Of a stretch of 64,000 nucleotides of DNA, positions 25,928-37,900 are shown in pieces. Within the stretch, counting starts at the first letter, position 1; every line of letters starts with the position of its first letter. The notes beneath the pieces are model-generated. The model saw only the letters and a program-made list of their open reading frames with translations, had not been told where the DNA came from and did not search any database. This DNA comes from Paenibacillus sp. 37 (GTDB taxonomy: Bacteria; Bacillota; Bacilli; Paenibacillales; Paenibacillaceae), in the NCBI RefSeq assembly GCF_008386395.1, contig NZ_CP043761.1, positions 2,914,001 to 2,978,000 of the forward strand. The letters are read 5' to 3'. A program made the position numbers and the translations under genes.

Positions 25928-28900
25928 GATGATCAGGTGTATATTCCGATTACAAAACATATTCCCGAGGGACTTCGCAGTGAGACAGATCAGTTACACG
26001 GGTGGCTTGTCGCATTATTGTCAGCGGAATTAAAGGCAATGGGGTTGTTTGAAAAAAGCTATTCCAGCACCCGGGAATGGTTAGAGAAAAACGGGATACC
26101 CGTTTTGTTTCATCGCTGGATGGAAGAGACACTTGCTGTGTTAGCCAAAGAAGATGGGAATAGCGCTGCAGGCGGGCAAACCGCTACTACCTTCGAGAAT
26201 GTGTGGCAGAAATGGGATGAAGTTAAACAGCAATGGCTGCAAAAGGGCCATCTTCGATCCCAGGTCCTTTTGGCAGAAACGGCATTAAAACACCTGCCTG
26301 ATATTCTTCGGGGCCACAAGCAGGCAACGGATGTTCTTTTCCCCAATTCAAGCATGACACTTGTCGAAGGCATATACCAAAACAATCCCATCGCCGACTA
26401 TTTCAATGAGGTTCTGGGATCGCAACTTATAACAATTATTGAAGAAAAAAGAAAAAAGAATGCAACCATCCGGTTGAGAATCATCGAATTTGGCGCGGGT
26501 ACAGGCGGAACCAGTACCCCTGTGCTGGACATGCTCAGACCGTATGCCCAGCACATTGAGGAATATTGTTATACGGATATCTCTTCCTCTTTTCTGTTGC
26601 AGGCAGAGCAGCGCTATGGGAATGAACACTCATATTTGACCTACAGAAAAATAGATGTGACCAAGCAGCTGAAGGGTCAATCCATTAATGAAGCTGTCTA
26701 TGATATAGCGATCGCGGCCAATGTGCTGCATGCTACACCGAATATTCGTCAAACCCTCAGACATATCAAAGCAGCACTCAAAAAGCAGGGGCATCTGCTC
26801 CTGAATGAGATAACTGATAATACACTTTTTGCCCATATTACGTTTGGTTTGTTGGAGGGCTGGTGGTTATACGAAGATGAGGCACTGCGTATTCCGGGCT
26901 GCCCGGGACTTACACCTAATACATGGAAAAAGGTACTCGCCAAAGAGGGGCTCAGAAATGTTCGTTTTCCGGCATTAAATGCTGAAGAGTGGGGGCAACA
27001 AATCGTTGTATCTCAAAGTGATGGCATCATTATACACGAATTAGAACAGAGCCCTGCATCTCATTCTGTACAGACACAAACAAAAGCGATTCCTGAGGTG
27101 GAGTGGAAGCCCAGTCCGTCCTTGGTCACGGGGACTGGAAACATTCAGCCTACAGCAGATATTCCGGACCACCTGATCCGGGATCATATGATTACGGTCA
27201 TCCGGGACAGCATAGAGACATCCTTGAAGATGAGCCAGGACCGGATCGATAATCATCAAAGTTTCTCTGAATATGGCGTCGATTCCATTGTTGCCGTGAA
27301 TCTGGTCAATCTCATTAATGAGCAATGTGGAATAGTGATGCAGACTACAGTGCTGTTCGATCATAACACGGTCCATGCCCTAAGCAAGCACATGCTGGAG
27401 CAATATCGACAAGAAATTGTGGCGTCCATGCTGCCTGCCCCGGCTGTTACATCTCCACAGAGGAAAGACGAACAAGTCAGCATTATGGACATAAGCAGCG
27501 ATAATCATACGGCTGAGAAGTCTGCTGTGCATAGGAATGAGGATCGGTTGCCGGTTCGGGATGAGAGGACTAATCCTAATTCGACTTGGACAAGCACAAG
27601 GGTTGATAACGTAAAGCTGGGATCCGGTTCGGAAGGTGTATATTATCGATTGCTGCTGGAGAAACCTGGAGAACCGGAAGAGCTTCAACTGATTCGGGAT
27701 CAATCGCGTTCACTCCAGCCAAACGAAGTACAAATTGCTGTGCATGCTTTTTCACTTAATTTTGGAGATCTGTTATGTGTAAAAGGGCTGTATCCAACCA
27801 TGCCCCTTTATCCGTTTACCCCTGGCTTTGAAGTCAGCGGGGTCGTCGTTCAAACAGGTTCCGAGGTCACAGACCTTCGGCGCGGTGATGAAGTGGTGGG
27901 CATGATGGGTGAGCAGATGGGTGGTCATGCCAATATGGTGATCTGTCCGGCAGCTCATGTTGTACCCAAACCGAAAAGATTAACATTTGAAGAAGCCTGC
28001 TCACTGCCGGCCGTCACGATGACCATGCTTGATGTGTTCCACAAAGCCAAACCGCAGCCAGGTGAAAAAATATTGATACAGACGGCGGCCGGAGGGACAG
28101 GTCTTATTGCGGTACAGCTGGCCCAGCACTATGGTCTGGAAATCTATGCCACAGCCGGTTCAGATGTGAAACTGAACTATCTGCAACAGCAGGGTGTGCA
28201 CCATACCATTCAGTATGTGGAGCAGGATTTTGCCGAGGAGATTCACCGTCTTACGAACGGGCAAGGTGTAGATATGGTCATCAATACCTTATCGGGTGAT
28301 GCGATTCAAAAGGGTATGGCTTGTCTTGCTCCAGGTGGCAGATATATTGAAATTGCCATGACTGCCCTCAAATCAGCCAAAAATATTGATTTATCCTTGT
28401 TATCGAACAATCAGGCATTCTTTTCGGTAGATTTGCGACGGATGGCCTTCCGTGATCCTTCTATCATTCGAACCTATATGAAGGAAATGGCGATTCTAAT
28501 TGACCAGAACATCATTCGTCCGACGATATATGCCACTTATCCTTTTCAGCAAGTGAAAGAAGCGTATAAGGCTATGGGAAACCGCAGTAATATCGGCAAA
28601 ATTGTGGTACATATCCCTGAAGAAGAACGTTTTAAGCCGGATTCTGTTAAGCCATGGGAGCAAAACGTTGTGGTAGAAGAGGCCACAATGAATCAAGAAA
28701 CACTGCCCGTCCGGGATGAAATAGCGATTGTTGGAATCAGTGGTCGATTTGCACAAAGTCGCAATCCTGAGGAGTTATGGCAACATTTGCAAGCCGGGCA
28801 TGATCTGATTGGAGAGGTAAAACGTTGGGATCTGGACGCTTATTACGCTGATCAGCAGTCCTATTGTCGACATGGCAGCTTTATAGAGGATTTTGATCGT

Positions 28901-31900
28901 TTCGATCCTCTGTTTTTTAATATATCCGGCGTGGAAGCCACCTATATGGACCCGCAGCAGCGCATTTTTTTGGAGGAGTCCTGGAAGGCGCTTGAAGATG
29001 CAGGTTATGCTGGCAAAAAGGCCGAGGGCCTTCAATGCGGCGTTTATGTAGGCTGCAGTGGTATGGATTACCAGAGCATTTTTGGACATGAGGCCCCCCC
29101 GCAAGCTTTCTGGGGGAACGCCAATTCTATTGTGCCTGCTCGTATAGCCTATTACCTGAATCTGCATGGTCCGGCCATTACAGTGGATACGGCCTGTTCC
29201 AGTTCATTGGTAGCCATTCATCTGGCATGTCAGGGATTATGGTCAGGAGAGACCAATATGGCCGTTGCCGGAGGCGTATTCATCCAGTCCACCCCTGGCT
29301 TTTACCTTGCCTCCAATCGAGCGGGAATGCTGTCTCCAACAGGACGGTGTCATACCTTTGATGAAGCGGCAGATGGTTTTGTACCGGGAGAAGGTGCAGG
29401 GGTTGTTATCCTGAAAAGGCTCAGCGAGGCGCTGGATGACGGTGATCAGATTTACGGAGTCATTCGAGGGAGCGGAATAAACCAGGATGGGTCCACCAAT
29501 GGAATTACTGCTCCCAGTGCGAAATCTCAGGAACGGCTTGAGCAGAACGTATATGAGACTTTTAATATTAATCCTGAACATATCCAGCTTGTTGAGGCTC
29601 ATGGGACAGGGACCAGGCTGGGAGACCCGATTGAGTTCAATGCATTGACGCAGGCGTTCAGAAAACATACGGACCAAAAACAGTTCTGTGCGATCGGCTC
29701 GGTAAAAAGCAATATCGGTCATACGGCCACGGCAGCCGGAGTAGCGGGTTTGTTTAAAATTATGCTGGGGATGCGTCATCAAAAAATAGCCCCCTCTATT
29801 CATTTTCATCAACCCAACAGCCAGATTGCCTTAAATGAGAGCCCGTTTTATATCCCTACAGCCACGATGGAATGGAAAGCCGGATCAAGTGGCAGAAGAT
29901 GTGCTGCAATCAGTTCATTTGGTTTCAGTGGTACGAATGCCCATATGGTCATTGAGGAGGGACCACTGCGATCCAGACCGTCAGAGCCGATGCCGGGATA
30001 TTTGATTGCACTTTCAGCTCGTACCGCCGAACAATTGCGTCAGCAGGTTGAACAACTCACCGCCTACGGAAGACAATTGCCGGAACTCGATTGCGGTAAC
30101 CTGAGCTACACCCTGTTATTGGGACGCAAACATATGGATTTCCGCCTAGCTTGTGTGGCCCGAAGTCTGAATGAAGCGATAACGTTACTTCAACGCTGGT
30201 TGGGCAAGGGAAGTGCACCACAGGTTCGGGTTTCACAAGGAACACCGGACACTTCACGTGAGCACTCCTCATTGCAGCGATATGGGAATGAATGTTTGCG
30301 GAGCTGCCGGAAGACGACACATGCAAGCGAATATTTGGAGCAGCTGGGCACTGCGGCGGATCTGTATATCCAGGGATATGAACTGGATTATGATCTGTTG
30401 TTTGAGCGGGGTCACTATCGAACCATTTCACTCCCCACCTATCCATTTGCCAGAGAGCGGTATTGGGTGGAGCCCGAAGAAATGAATGACTCAGCATTAG
30501 CAGAAAAACCAACAACGGTTAAGCCATTAAATGAAAGCATATTACTGCACTCCATGCTGCACCATAACCGCTCGGATCTGCTGCGAGGCCAGTGGTACAG
30601 TAGCCAGTTTAATGGCAGAGAGCCCTTCCTAAGCGATCATGTGGTACAGGGGCACAAGCTGCTTCCCGCTGTCGTTCAACTGGAGATGGCCCAGGCAGCA
30701 GCAGCATACGCAGCGAACTGGCCTCCGCGCACACATAGCCTGTTACTGCGCCATGTCATGTGGAGCAGGCCGCTCATCGTTGGGGAGGAGCCTGTGGAGG
30801 TTCATCTTGCACTTGAAGCCGAGGCCGATGGGAGCCTGTCCTATGAAATATCGGCAGCGTCATCCACCGAGTCTGCCATCGAGTCTGGGGAAGCGGTGTA
30901 TAGTCAAGGGCGTGTGAGCATCGGACGCCCCCTGGCAGAAGCCGTGCAAAGTCTGGATTTGCAGGCCGTACGCAGCCGTTGCACCCAAGGACAGGCCAGC
31001 GGGGAAGTCTGTTATGAAACGTTCCGGAAGCTGGGCTTGGAGTACGGTCCGTCCCATCAGGCGATTGTCGAACTACACTGGGGGGCGGACGAGGCCTTGG
31101 CGCAGCTTCGTCTGCCACACGCCCTCTTCGAGGGGCAAGCGGACACCGTGCTGCATCCGGGTATGGTGGATGGAGCCTTGCAAGCGACCATCGCCCTATT
31201 GGCAGGAGATGAGATCGCGGCAGCGTTGAGATCCACACCTCTGAAGGGTGAAGTAAACTTGGAGGGCGCTGCCCTTGGGAGCACAGGAGAACGGTATGGA
31301 AACCAGCCGGCTTCCGCTCCGTTACCTTTTGCGCTGGAGGAGGCGGAAGTGATGGCTCCTTGCCAAGCGCAAATGTGGGTGGTAGTGCGTGTTCGCCCCG
31401 ATCCTGCGGCATCTTCCGCCGCGGAGGTGAGGGTCCGTAAACTGGATCTGGAACTGTGTGATTCAGAGGGACAGGTTTGCATTCGGCTGCGGGGCATTAC
31501 CTCGCGTGTACCGGAAAGCCGGGAAGGCGTACTGTTGGTGCAGCCCGAGTGGCAGGAACTGCCGCAACGCGCTCTAACGCCTGGGGTTCCGGCAGTCGAG
31601 CCGGCGGTGCTGCTGTGTGATTGGGCCCCGCAAGGTTTCGCGAATGCAGATGCGGATTTGCCCTGGGAGCAGATGGTGTTAACGGGGGCGTTGGAGGCGC
31701 GGTACGGACAAGCTGTTCAGGCCGTCCTGCATCACATTCAGCAGCAACTTTCAAAACAGCGAAGCGGCGGAATGGCCTTGCAAATTGTCATAGCTGGAGA
31801 TGAAGAAGGAAGACGGTTCGCTGGCCTGAGTGGGCTGCTGCGGACGGTGCGGTTGGAGCATCCGGGCTGTCTGGCACAGCTGGTCGAAGTCCAGCCAGAG

Positions 31901-34900
31901 ACAGCCGCCGCAGTGTTGGCTGAACAACTGCACCAGTGTGCGCTCCATGCGAAGGAAACTCACCTGCGTTGGGAAGCAGACGGGCTGAAGCGAGCAGGCT
32001 GGAAGGACGTGGACATGGATGAACATTTGATTCGAAATGTACATGCGGAAGCCGAGATGGAGCCGAAGACAAAGACGGGATTCCCGCTGTTGTCCCCCTG
32101 GAGGGACGAAGGCGTCTACGTCATTACAGGTGGAGCTGGTGGACTGGGACGGATTTGGGCCCAGGAAATTGCTGCTCAAACAGAAGGCAGTACACTCATT
32201 TTGACCGGCCGATCTCCGGCGATGCCAGAGACGGTACAACGAGAGATGGCGCAGCTTCCGGCCCGGGTGCTTTATGAAATGGTGGACGTCACCAACAGAG
32301 AGGCGGTCGATGCACTGTTTCGGCGTCTTCGTCAGCAATACGGTCGGGTGAACGGGGTGCTGCATTGTGCCGGAGAGATCCGGGACAGTCTGATTCGGTA
32401 CAAAACGGAAGCCGACTGGCAGGCGGTGCTGGCCCCGAAAGTAAATGGCACACGGAACCTGGAAGAAGTGATCGGGACAGAGGCGCTGGATGTACTGCTG
32501 CTGTTTTCCTCCGGTGCAGCGGTGACGGGGAATGCAGGGCAGGGCGACTATGCCGCCGCGAATGGGTATATGGATGCGTATGCGGTGAGCCGAAATGCAC
32601 GGATGAAGCGCGGGGAGTGTCAGGGTCGAACCTTGTCCATCAACTGGCCGCTGTGGGAAGAAGGCGGGATGCAGCTGGAGGAAGAGGGGAAGGCACGTCT
32701 GTGGAAACAGCATGGGCTGAGACCGATGGGAACCGCTTCGGGTGTGAAGGCGCTGTATCAGGCCTGGGCGAGTGGAAGCAGTCAGGTGGCGGTTGCGGAA
32801 GGCAATCTGTTGGTGCTGCGCAGAAGCCTGCTGGAACCGGGAGATTCGTGGTCGGGCCAACCGATCGAGCCGGTAAAGGCAGACAAACTTGAACCGGTGT
32901 CGGAATGGCTACCCACCCACACGGAAACGCCACAAGTTGCGTCTCAGACGTCTCAGGCGGGAAGCGCAGCTGAGCTGGAAGCAGTGCTTACGTTGGAAGT
33001 TGCCGCCTTACTAAACGTGGCGGAGCAGGAGATTGATCCGGATATAGACTGGAGTGAATATGGTTTGGACCCGGTACAATGGAGCGAGCTTTCCCGCAGA
33101 CTGCTGACCCGGCATGGATGGGACATTTCCGCAGAGACACTGTTGGAACACTTAAACATGAGTCAAACGATCCGGCATGTTACCGGTCAGATCCACCCAC
33201 TGGGGAAGGAGCGAATGGACCTGGATATGAATGAAGAGAAACATGACCTTGCGCAGAAGAATGATGCTGATTTGCGAGTAAAAACAGTTCTATTTCTGCA
33301 AGAGCGTTTAGCCCGTGTCATCGGACTTCCAACATCAAGGATTGATGCAGATACAGCCATGGATCGATATGGTATAGATTCGCTGCTTATTATGCAGATG
33401 ACTACCCATTTGGAAGAACAGTTTGGTCTCTTGCCCAAAACGCTTTTTTTCGAGTATCAGACCCTTCGGGCTCTGAGCGAATATTTTCTTGAGCACCATC
33501 ATGAACAACTGCGACTCATTGTAGGGGGAGAACGTTCTAAGGAGTCCGTTAGTATATCTCCAACCTCGGTTGCTGTACAAAAGCCAAAAATAGAGGACGT
33601 TAACTCCAAGGGCATTTTACGCCAAAAGAGGACGTTAAAGAATCAACAAGCTACTAATCCAGAGTCGAAGAATGCAGCCCCAATGAATTCTTTGAATTCG
33701 ATAAATCCAACTGAATCATCCATTCAGGTGCAAGAGAAGGAGGAGAAGCAGGACATCGCCATTATTGGTGTGGCGGGAAGGTATCCGGGAGCGCGGAATA
33801 TCCATGAGTTTTGGGAGAATCTACGCAGTGGAACAGACAGTATCACCGAAATCCCGCCAGAACGCTGGGATCAGGAGCAGGTGTATGATCCGGCGCCGGG
33901 CACGCCGGGCAAGACCTATGGACGCTGGGGTGGATTTCTGGACGGTGTGGACGAATTCGACCCGTTGTTCTTCCAGATCTCTCCCCGGGAAGCCGAGATG
34001 ATGGACCCGCAGGAACGATTGTTCATGCAGTGTGTGTACGAGACGCTGGAGGATGCGGGGTATACGCGGGAGCGTTTGGCGGCGGACATCGTGGGGGTGT
34101 ACGTGGGTGTGATGTACGAGGAATATCAGCTGTACGGGGCCGAGTCCTCAATTGCGCTCTCGGGTAATCCGGCGTCCATCGCCAACCGGGTGTCGTATTT
34201 CTGTAATTTCCGCGGACCAAGTTTGGCGGTGGATACGATGTGTTCGTCTTCGCTGACCTCCATTCATCTGGCGTGCCAAAGTCTGAGACAGAACGAATGT
34301 CAGGTAGCGGTGGCGGGCGGGGTGAATGTGTCGGTCCACCCGAACAAATATATCATGTTGTCCCAGGGACGATTCCTGTCCAGCAAAGGCCGTTGTGAGA
34401 GCTTTGGTGAAGGGGGCGACGGGTATGTGCCGGGTGAAGGCGTTGGCGCGGTCCTGTTAAAGCCGCTCGCACGAGCCGTTGCAGACGGGGACCGGATTTA
34501 CGGCGTGATCAAAGGGTCGGCCTTGAATCACGGTGGAAAAACGAACGGATATACCGTGCCGAATCCCAACGCTCAAGCGGACGTCATCGGCCGGGCCTTG
34601 CGTGAGGCGGGAGTTGACCCGCGGACGATCAGTTATGTGGAAGCCCATGGCACGGGTACGTCGCTTGGTGACCCCATCGAGATTGCGGGGTTGAGTAAAG
34701 CTTTTCAGCAAGAGCCATCGGAAGAAACCTACTGTGCCATTGGCTCAGCGAAATCCAATATCGGACATGCGGAGAGCGCAGCAGGCATCGCGGGAGTCAC
34801 CAAGGTGCTGTTGCAATTGCAGCATGGGGAGCTGGCGCCGTCCCTGCATGTGCAGCAGACGAACCCGCATATTGACTTTAGTCAAACCCCGTTCAGGGTC

Positions 34901-37900
34901 CAGCGGGAGTTAGACGTTTGGGCACGGCCAAGGGTGGACGGTCAGAACGTACCGCGACGGGCGGGAATTTCCTCGTTTGGTGCAGGTGGAGCGAATGCTC
35001 ATCTCATTTTGGAGGAATACCGGGAACCCGAACTGGGGCAAGAACAGGCGAACGAGCAACACGAGAAAAGCGAGAAAAATGAAGTTCCCGGGATGGTTGT
35101 GCTGTCGGCGAGAAACGAGGAACGACTGGTCGTTCAGGCGCGTCAGCTGCGGGATACACTTCGCATTGGGCAGAGCAGCTGGAGTGTAAGGGAGATCGCC
35201 TATACGCTGCAAACCGGACGTGAAGCAATGGAGGCTCGGTTGGGCGTACTGGCGCAAACGGTGGACGAGCTTCTCGCCAAGCTGGACAGCTATGTGGAAC
35301 AGGCGGGTCAGGCGGAACCGGTAGGCAAAGGAAGCCAGTATTATCAGGGTCATGTGAAGCAAGGGCAGGACAATCCGGGCTGGTTAACAGACGAGGAAGA
35401 CATGAAGGAGAATGTGAAACGCTGGCTGTCCCAGGGTCGTTATGAGCATGTACTGGACGCCTGGACACGAGGGGCAGTGATTCAGTGGATGGAGCTATAC
35501 GGGGACAACAGACAGCAGCACCCGCGTCGAATCAGTTTGCCGTCCTATCCCTTTGCAAGAAATCGTTATTGGGCTCCAATGAAATTAGAGGTAGCATCGT
35601 CCAACTCCAACGTAATTGGAAGTAATGGGCCAGCCATGCTTCATCCACTTGTGCACAGTAATACTTCGGATCTTCATGAGCAGCGATACAGTTCACTCTT
35701 CACGATGGATTCACCTATGCTTATGGAGATCCATGAAGAACAAACAGCAAAATTATTGCCTGACTTACTTCATCTGGAGATCGCCTATGCAGCTATGGAA
35801 TTGGCGATACCTGATCATCATGATCCAGAAGAATCTGAATTATCGATCCAGTTGCAGGATGTGATATGGGACAGCTCTATTTACGTGTCTGATCAGACAC
35901 TTCCGTTACACGTCTCATTGCAATCCGAACCACATTTAACCGTGGGATACGTCATATATGGTGAACATGCAGGGGGACTCCAACCCATATACAGTAGCGG
36001 AATGGCCAGAAAGGTGGCTTCTGAGTTTACAGCATCAGATGCTCTGGAGATTGGTTCTATCGATGAGCTCGACACGGTTGAGCTGGATTCGTCGATCACT
36101 GCTTTTGCGAACCATGCTTCAAAGCCACTCTTGTCCTCATCTCCTTATGCGGTAGAACGTATATATGCGGGGGAAGGTCATATCCTGATCAAGTTTGAAC
36201 ATGCAACGGATGTGTTATCTGTACCATCAGTGTACAAACTGCCAGTAGATGCCATTCAGCTTGCCGTTTATGGGGGGCTGGGCTGGACGGAAATCGAAAA
36301 TGAAGCAAATCAGCAGTTGGATATGTCTGCTTCACGTCCTGTTTACATTCAATCCCTTCAAAGACTTGATGCAATAGGAGCATCAAACATTTCTTGGGCG
36401 AGAGTAGACAGAAGAGAACGGATGAACGGGGCACCAGGGCTTGAAGTGTTGGACATTCGTTTGTATTCATCAGAAGGACGCATAGTGTTAAAGATTCAGG
36501 GATTAGAAGCAGGATTTACAGCCATATCGCCAGAGGCAGAAAGCGAAGGAATGGTGGTCCATTCGGATACTGCAAGTACAAGTACAAGTACAAGTACAAG
36601 TACAGGTGCATTTGCACTTGATTCTTCATTTAGTAAATCCGAGAAAGAAACCGTGATCCTCTCAAAAGAAGCTTCATCTGCTCTCATGGTTTCTCGCCGG
36701 AGACCGGAGCTTTTGGGCCTAACAACGTCGGAGTGTGTAAGATGGGAGTTAAGGGAACTGGCGGGGCAAACGTTGAAAATTCCAAGAGAACTGATTGATG
36801 GCAATGAAAATCTTGCGGAATATGGATTTGATTCCATTAGCCTGACTGAATACGCAACGGTTCTTAATCAGCATTTTGGAGTGGATCTGGCACCATCCAT
36901 ATTTTTCGATCACACCACACTCTATGAATTGGCTCATTATCTGGAGCGAGAATTCGAGCAGGCCATCACGGATCAATATGCAGATCACGAAATCCAAACG
37001 GAAGAAAAACATACAGAGCAAGCTGCACCGATTAAAAGCAAAGCGGCACAGCATCGTGCCAAAGCCCGAAAGTCTAAGGCCCAAAGACAAGCATCTGGCA
37101 AGTACTGGCGTTTGGGAGATACACGTCGAATGCAAACGGCCGATGAACCTGTTGCCATTATTGGCATCAGCGGACGATTTCCCGAAGCGCGCAATGTAGA
37201 TGAGATGTGGTCGATTCTCGTAAATGGGCAAACGGCTGTTAAGAGCGTTCCCTCGGATCGATTCACCAGCAGTAAAAAGGATGCCTGGAAATGTGGTCTT
37301 GTGCCAGGGGTACGGGAATTTGACCCCCGCTTCTTTGAAATTTCTCCGCGTGAAGCCGAGAGCATGGACCCGCGTCAGCGATTGCTATTGCAGGAATCCT
37401 GGAGAGCGCTTGAAGATGCCGCTTATGGCAAAAGACAGCTTTCCTCCGGCCGGGTCGGTATGTTTGTCGGGGTGGAGAACAATGAGTATTTGCAATTTGT
37501 TGGCCTGGACGGCCCGCTTACATCCAATCACAATGCCATTCTGGCCGCTAGATTAGCCTATTTACTGGACCTGAATGGTCCCAATATGGCGATTAATACG
37601 GCTTGTTCTTCGGGGCTGGCGGCTGTTCATCAAGCCTGTGCCAGCCTGCGAGCCGGAGAGTGCGATACGGCTCTTGCGGCAGGGGTGAGTCTGCTGCTTA
37701 CCGAGCAGGGATTCGAAGCGATGTCCCAGGCGGGCATGCTGTCCGAGGATGGACGCTGTTATGCGTTTGACCAGCGTGCCAATGGCATGGTTCCGGGAGA
37801 AGCGATAGCGGTTGTTGTATTAAAGACCTTATCGCAGGCTGAGGCGGATGGAGACTCGATCTACGGGGTCATTCGGGGCAGTGGCATGAACTATGATGGC

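Larger units (their letters stand above)
21602..28630 (+). other. Module W5: KS-DH-KR // cMT-ACP-ER, fully reducing and methylating
   Basis: KS 21608-22885 (Cys codon 22097-22099), linker to 23440, DH 23507-24370 (both motifs) and KR 24437-25770 (Tyr codon 25517-25519, Cys at 25529-25531 in place of Asn) are on gene C. The cMT (25925-27060, EFGAGTGGTS), ACP (27170-27430, Ser codon 27284-27286) and a medium-chain enoylreductase (ER, 27635-28620, AAGGTGLIAVQ nucleotide site near 28085) are on gene D. This is the only ER in the window. Placing the ER after the ACP is a known trans-AT arrangement. Predicted outcome: saturated alpha-methyl unit. Confidence 0.87.
33740..36975 (+). other. Module W7: KS-DH0-ACP, no ketoreductase
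   Basis: KS 33752-35030 (Cys codon 34241-34243; HGTGT, NIGH) is nearly identical to the W5 KS. Linker to about 35580 (YPFARNRYW). The DH-like domain (35630-36515) keeps the starting fold (LHPLVHSNTSD) and a His, but the Gly of HxxxGxxxxP is Thr (HEEQTAKLLP) and the second motif reads VDAIQL without a Gln four residues after the Asp; I call it inactive (DH0). ACP 36713-36975, Ser codon 36833-36835 in YGFDSI. With no KR the beta-carbon should leave as a ketone unless reduced elsewhere. Confidence 0.82.

Noticed and set aside
31751..32860. 369-codon open frame on the minus strand opposite the W6 KR
   Set aside because: It lies wholly antisense to conserved KR coding sequence. A similar but shorter frame occurs opposite the R1a copy, and it has no ribosome site or recognisable domain. 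GC-rich codons in R1 reduce antisense stops.
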